64,000 bases of DNA from Peptococcaceae bacterium CEB3. GTDB lineage: Bacteria > Bacillota > Desulfitobacteriia > Desulfitobacteriales > Desulfitobacteriaceae. Location of the stretch: NCBI GenBank assembly GCA_001029295.1, contig LDXJ01000045.1, positions 1 through 64,000 of the forward strand, given 5' to 3'. The position numbers and the translations under genes are program-made. The notes beneath the pieces were generated by a model. That model had not been told where the DNA came from. It ran no database searches and saw only the letters and a list, made by a program, of their open reading frames with translations. This document shows, one piece after another, positions 62,543-64,000 of the stretch; position 1 is the stretch's first letter, and every line of letters begins with the position of its first letter.

Positions 62543-63406
62543 CTACATTTTTTCCGCAAAAACCATATGCTCAAGTTTCGACGCAGCAAGTTTACGGCCT
62601 GTCGGCTTAATATAGCGGTCCGACATTTGGCTGTAATCCAGATCTTCAATAAGCTTATACCCATAAGCAGATAAAAAGCTGTTTACGTTGTCAGGGTTCA
62701 TACCATAAATAAAGATACGGTTTTCCACAAAGCGTTTATAGCCTTTTACCCAGCCAAAGAGATTCTTACCCTCTATGAAATCCTGATGGATATAGGTAAA
62801 AGCGATTAAACTACCAGTTTTAGCTTTAGAAAGAAAAGAGAAAGTGGAATCAATGCCATCTTTTGTGAGATATTGACTGACGGCCTCCCAGATAAAAAAG
62901 GCCTTTTTGTTCGGGTCAAACCCGTTTTTAATAAGTATGTCCATAATATTTTCCGTATCAAAATCAATCGGAACAAGCTTAATGTTTGGAGGAATTTGCT
63001 TGAGAGCGCGCGAGAGAGCTCTTCGCTTTGCCTCAATGTTTTGCTCTTGATCCAATTCCCAAGCGGGTAAATGTTTTATCCCGGTTAACCTGTACAGGCG
63101 CGTATCAAGGCCAGCACCCAAATTAACAATCTGTTCTACCTGATTGGTTGAATCGAGCAGTTTTTCATCTATGTATCGTTTTCTGCACAGTAACCAGCCC
63201 CACATACCCGGAGCGGCATTCTTTTCGGAAGCACTGATCACTGGTTTCATAAAGGGCTTCATCATTTTTATAGAGAGCTTTAGGCTGATCGGTTGTATTT
63301 TGTACGCTAATTCGTCGACCAAGATACGTTCCTCGATGGGTAAATTCTGCTCGAGCGCCGATAATATTGTCGGCTCTGAACCGGTTTTAGCAGCCTCTTT
63401 GGACAC
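62543..63406 (-). CDS. Class I SAM-dependent methyltransferase, LCM-like
   Basis: A protein of 287 residues. VNLGAGLDTRLYRLTGIKHLPAWELDQEQNIEAKRRAL is the SAM-binding region with an acidic end to strand 2; LVPIDFDTENIMDILI and FFIWEAVSQYLTKDGIDSTFSFLSKAKTGSLIAFTYIH follow. It is more distant from leucine carboxyl methyltransferase than the copy at 55976. GTG 63406 follows AAGGAGG. Substrate unknown. Confidence 0.85.
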   Translation of the reverse strand: MSKEAAKTGSEPTILSALEQNLPIEERILVDELAYKIQPISLKLSIKMMKPFMKPVISASEKNAAPGMWGWLLCRKRYIDEKLLDSTNQVEQIVNLGAGLDTRLYRLTGIKHLPAWELDQEQNIEAKRRALSRALKQIPPNIKLVPIDFDTENIMDILIKNGFDPNKKAFFIWEAVSQYLTKDGIDSTFSFLSKAKTGSLIAFTYIHQDFIEGKNLFGWVKGYKRFVENRIFIYGMNPDNVNSFLSAYGYKLIEDLDYSQMSDRYIKPTGRKLAASKLEHMVFAEKM

Positions 63407-63445
63407 ACCCGGAAACCTCCTTGCAGTTGATAGGACAACGCGGTA

Positions 63446-63799
63446 TTAGACTGGCCTTAACGTTTCTTCATCAAAGAATACATTTCTCATGGAAAATTCC
63501 CTGGGCGCCGAAATAATCCTTTTAATCCTCTGTAGACTCTCCTTCTCCACTCCAGGGGTGTAGGGTTCCTGAAGTTTTAATTTATCTGAAGTAATCCATT
63601 CATATAACTTTGCTTTTGGTCGCCTGTCGCCGACATATTCAATAACTGCCGCCAACTTTGTCAGTTTATCCAATTCTTCTGGAGTTAAACTATCGGTCTG
63701 TGCCGGATTAAACCGCAGTTCTTCGAAATACTTCTCGTAATCAGGACAATAGAGATCAATCAGCAAATTGGTTAAGGCCAAATTAAAATCCTCTGCCAT
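63446..63799 (-). CDS. Hypothetical protein, partner of the upstream nucleotidyltransferase-like gene
   Basis: A protein of 117 residues, helical and acidic (EDFNLALTNLLIDLYCPDYEKYFEELRF, LTPEELDKLTKLAAVIEYVGDRRPKAKLYEWI). ATG 63799 follows the upstream stop at TAATAATG, so it is likely made by re-initiation; ATG 63823 would overlap the upstream gene by 21 bp. No family recognised. The tight linkage suggests a two-gene module, perhaps toxin-antitoxin-like. Confidence 0.55.
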   Translation of the reverse strand: MAEDFNLALTNLLIDLYCPDYEKYFEELRFNPAQTDSLTPEELDKLTKLAAVIEYVGDRRPKAKLYEWITSDKLKLQEPYTPGVEKESLQRIKRIISAPREFSMRNVFFDEETLRPV

Positions 63800-63802
63800 T
63801 AT

Positions 63803-64000
63803 TATATCGAGAATTCTTCCCATAACATTTTCAAATCCTTTCCAACATAATTTAAAAACATTTTTTGCCGATCCCCTAAATATCTTCTCCCTATGAATTT
63901 ATCAAATATATTTATTATTTCCTCCAGAGTCTCTAATTTGAGATACATGATCAAATACTCCGCATCATTAAAATCCTTATAGGGTTCAGGCCTTGCTGAT
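63803..64000 (-). CDS. C-terminal part of a DUF6036/AbiEii-like nucleotidyltransferase (cut by window edge)
   Basis: The open frame from the window edge encodes about 65 residues: SARPEPYKDFNDAEYLIMYLKLETLEEIINIFDKFIGRRYLGDRQKMFLNYVGK and a short end. KDFNDAEYLIMYL followed by a helix and a basic stretch resembles the C-terminus of DUF6036-type nucleotidyltransferases, which act as toxins in some two-gene systems. The catalytic part lies outside, so this is tentative. Confidence 0.45.

Noticed and set aside
1-64000. CRISPR arrays, tRNA or rRNA genes
   Set aside because: The regular repeats seen are spacerless tandem arrays, and no tRNA cloverleaf or rRNA sequence was recognised.

Overview
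The window comes from a Gram-positive, endospore-forming anaerobe of the Firmicutes, most like Desulfitobacteriaceae/Peptococcaceae. The grounds are strong AGGAGG ribosome sites with frequent GTG and TTG starts, a Spo0E-like protein, many lipoproteins, ABC-2 exporters, a PASTA kinase, a TatA, and a membrane-bound molybdoenzyme with a NarK-type porter. No rRNA, tRNA or CRISPR array was seen.

Layout. 1-8 kb is accessory and decaying: the tail of an IS110 transposase, an Rpn-type nuclease, a PadR regulator with a frameshifted FtsW-like gene, a GntR-controlled ABC exporter, a frameshifted acyltransferase and a broken XRE regulator. 8.3-12.7 kb holds a three-gene respiratory complex: a NarG-like catalytic subunit, a NarH-like iron-sulfur subunit and a NarI-like membrane subunit. 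12.7-21.2 kb holds lipoproteins, a nuclease-helicase fusion, a GrpB protein, a NarK-family porter and a DUF6054 protein. 21.5-25.2 kb is a sigma factor/ABC module. 25.4-29 kb has a heptad-repeat protein, a slipin, a lipoprotein and a YhfC-like membrane protein. 29-34 kb has a GntR/ABC module, a second ABC exporter and an ICMT-like methyltransferase. 34-37 kb has a membrane protein and a class C beta-lactamase-like hydrolase. 37-45 kb is devoted to potassium uptake (KdpFABC and a KimA-like importer) and ends in tatA. 45-50 kb is envelope related: a membrane-anchored RCC1 propeller, an amidase, a tiny zinc ribbon and Spo0E. 50-64 kb is mixed: a ferredoxin, a PASTA kinase, a diguanylate cyclase, an ATP-grasp enzyme, acetyl- and methyltransferases, an MFS porter, signal peptidase I, a nitroreductase, DUF488 and a possible nucleotidyltransferase pair at the right edge.

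The strongest regulatory observation is that the molybdoenzyme operon and a promoter pointing toward narK each carry a perfect CRP/FNR-type dyad (GTGAyTATArTCAC) exactly 22 nt before TATAAT, the class II activator position near -41.5. This implies one shared regulator and makes an oxyanion such as nitrate a reasonable substrate guess. The narK promoter is separated from narK by an opposing grpB gene.

Two whole-window themes stand out. Short-period tandem repeats (6, 7, 12, 19 and 21 bp) recur inside and between genes. Several genes are interrupted by single-base frameshifts (FtsW-like, acyltransferase, XRE, probably the slipin tail), which are either real decay or assembly error.
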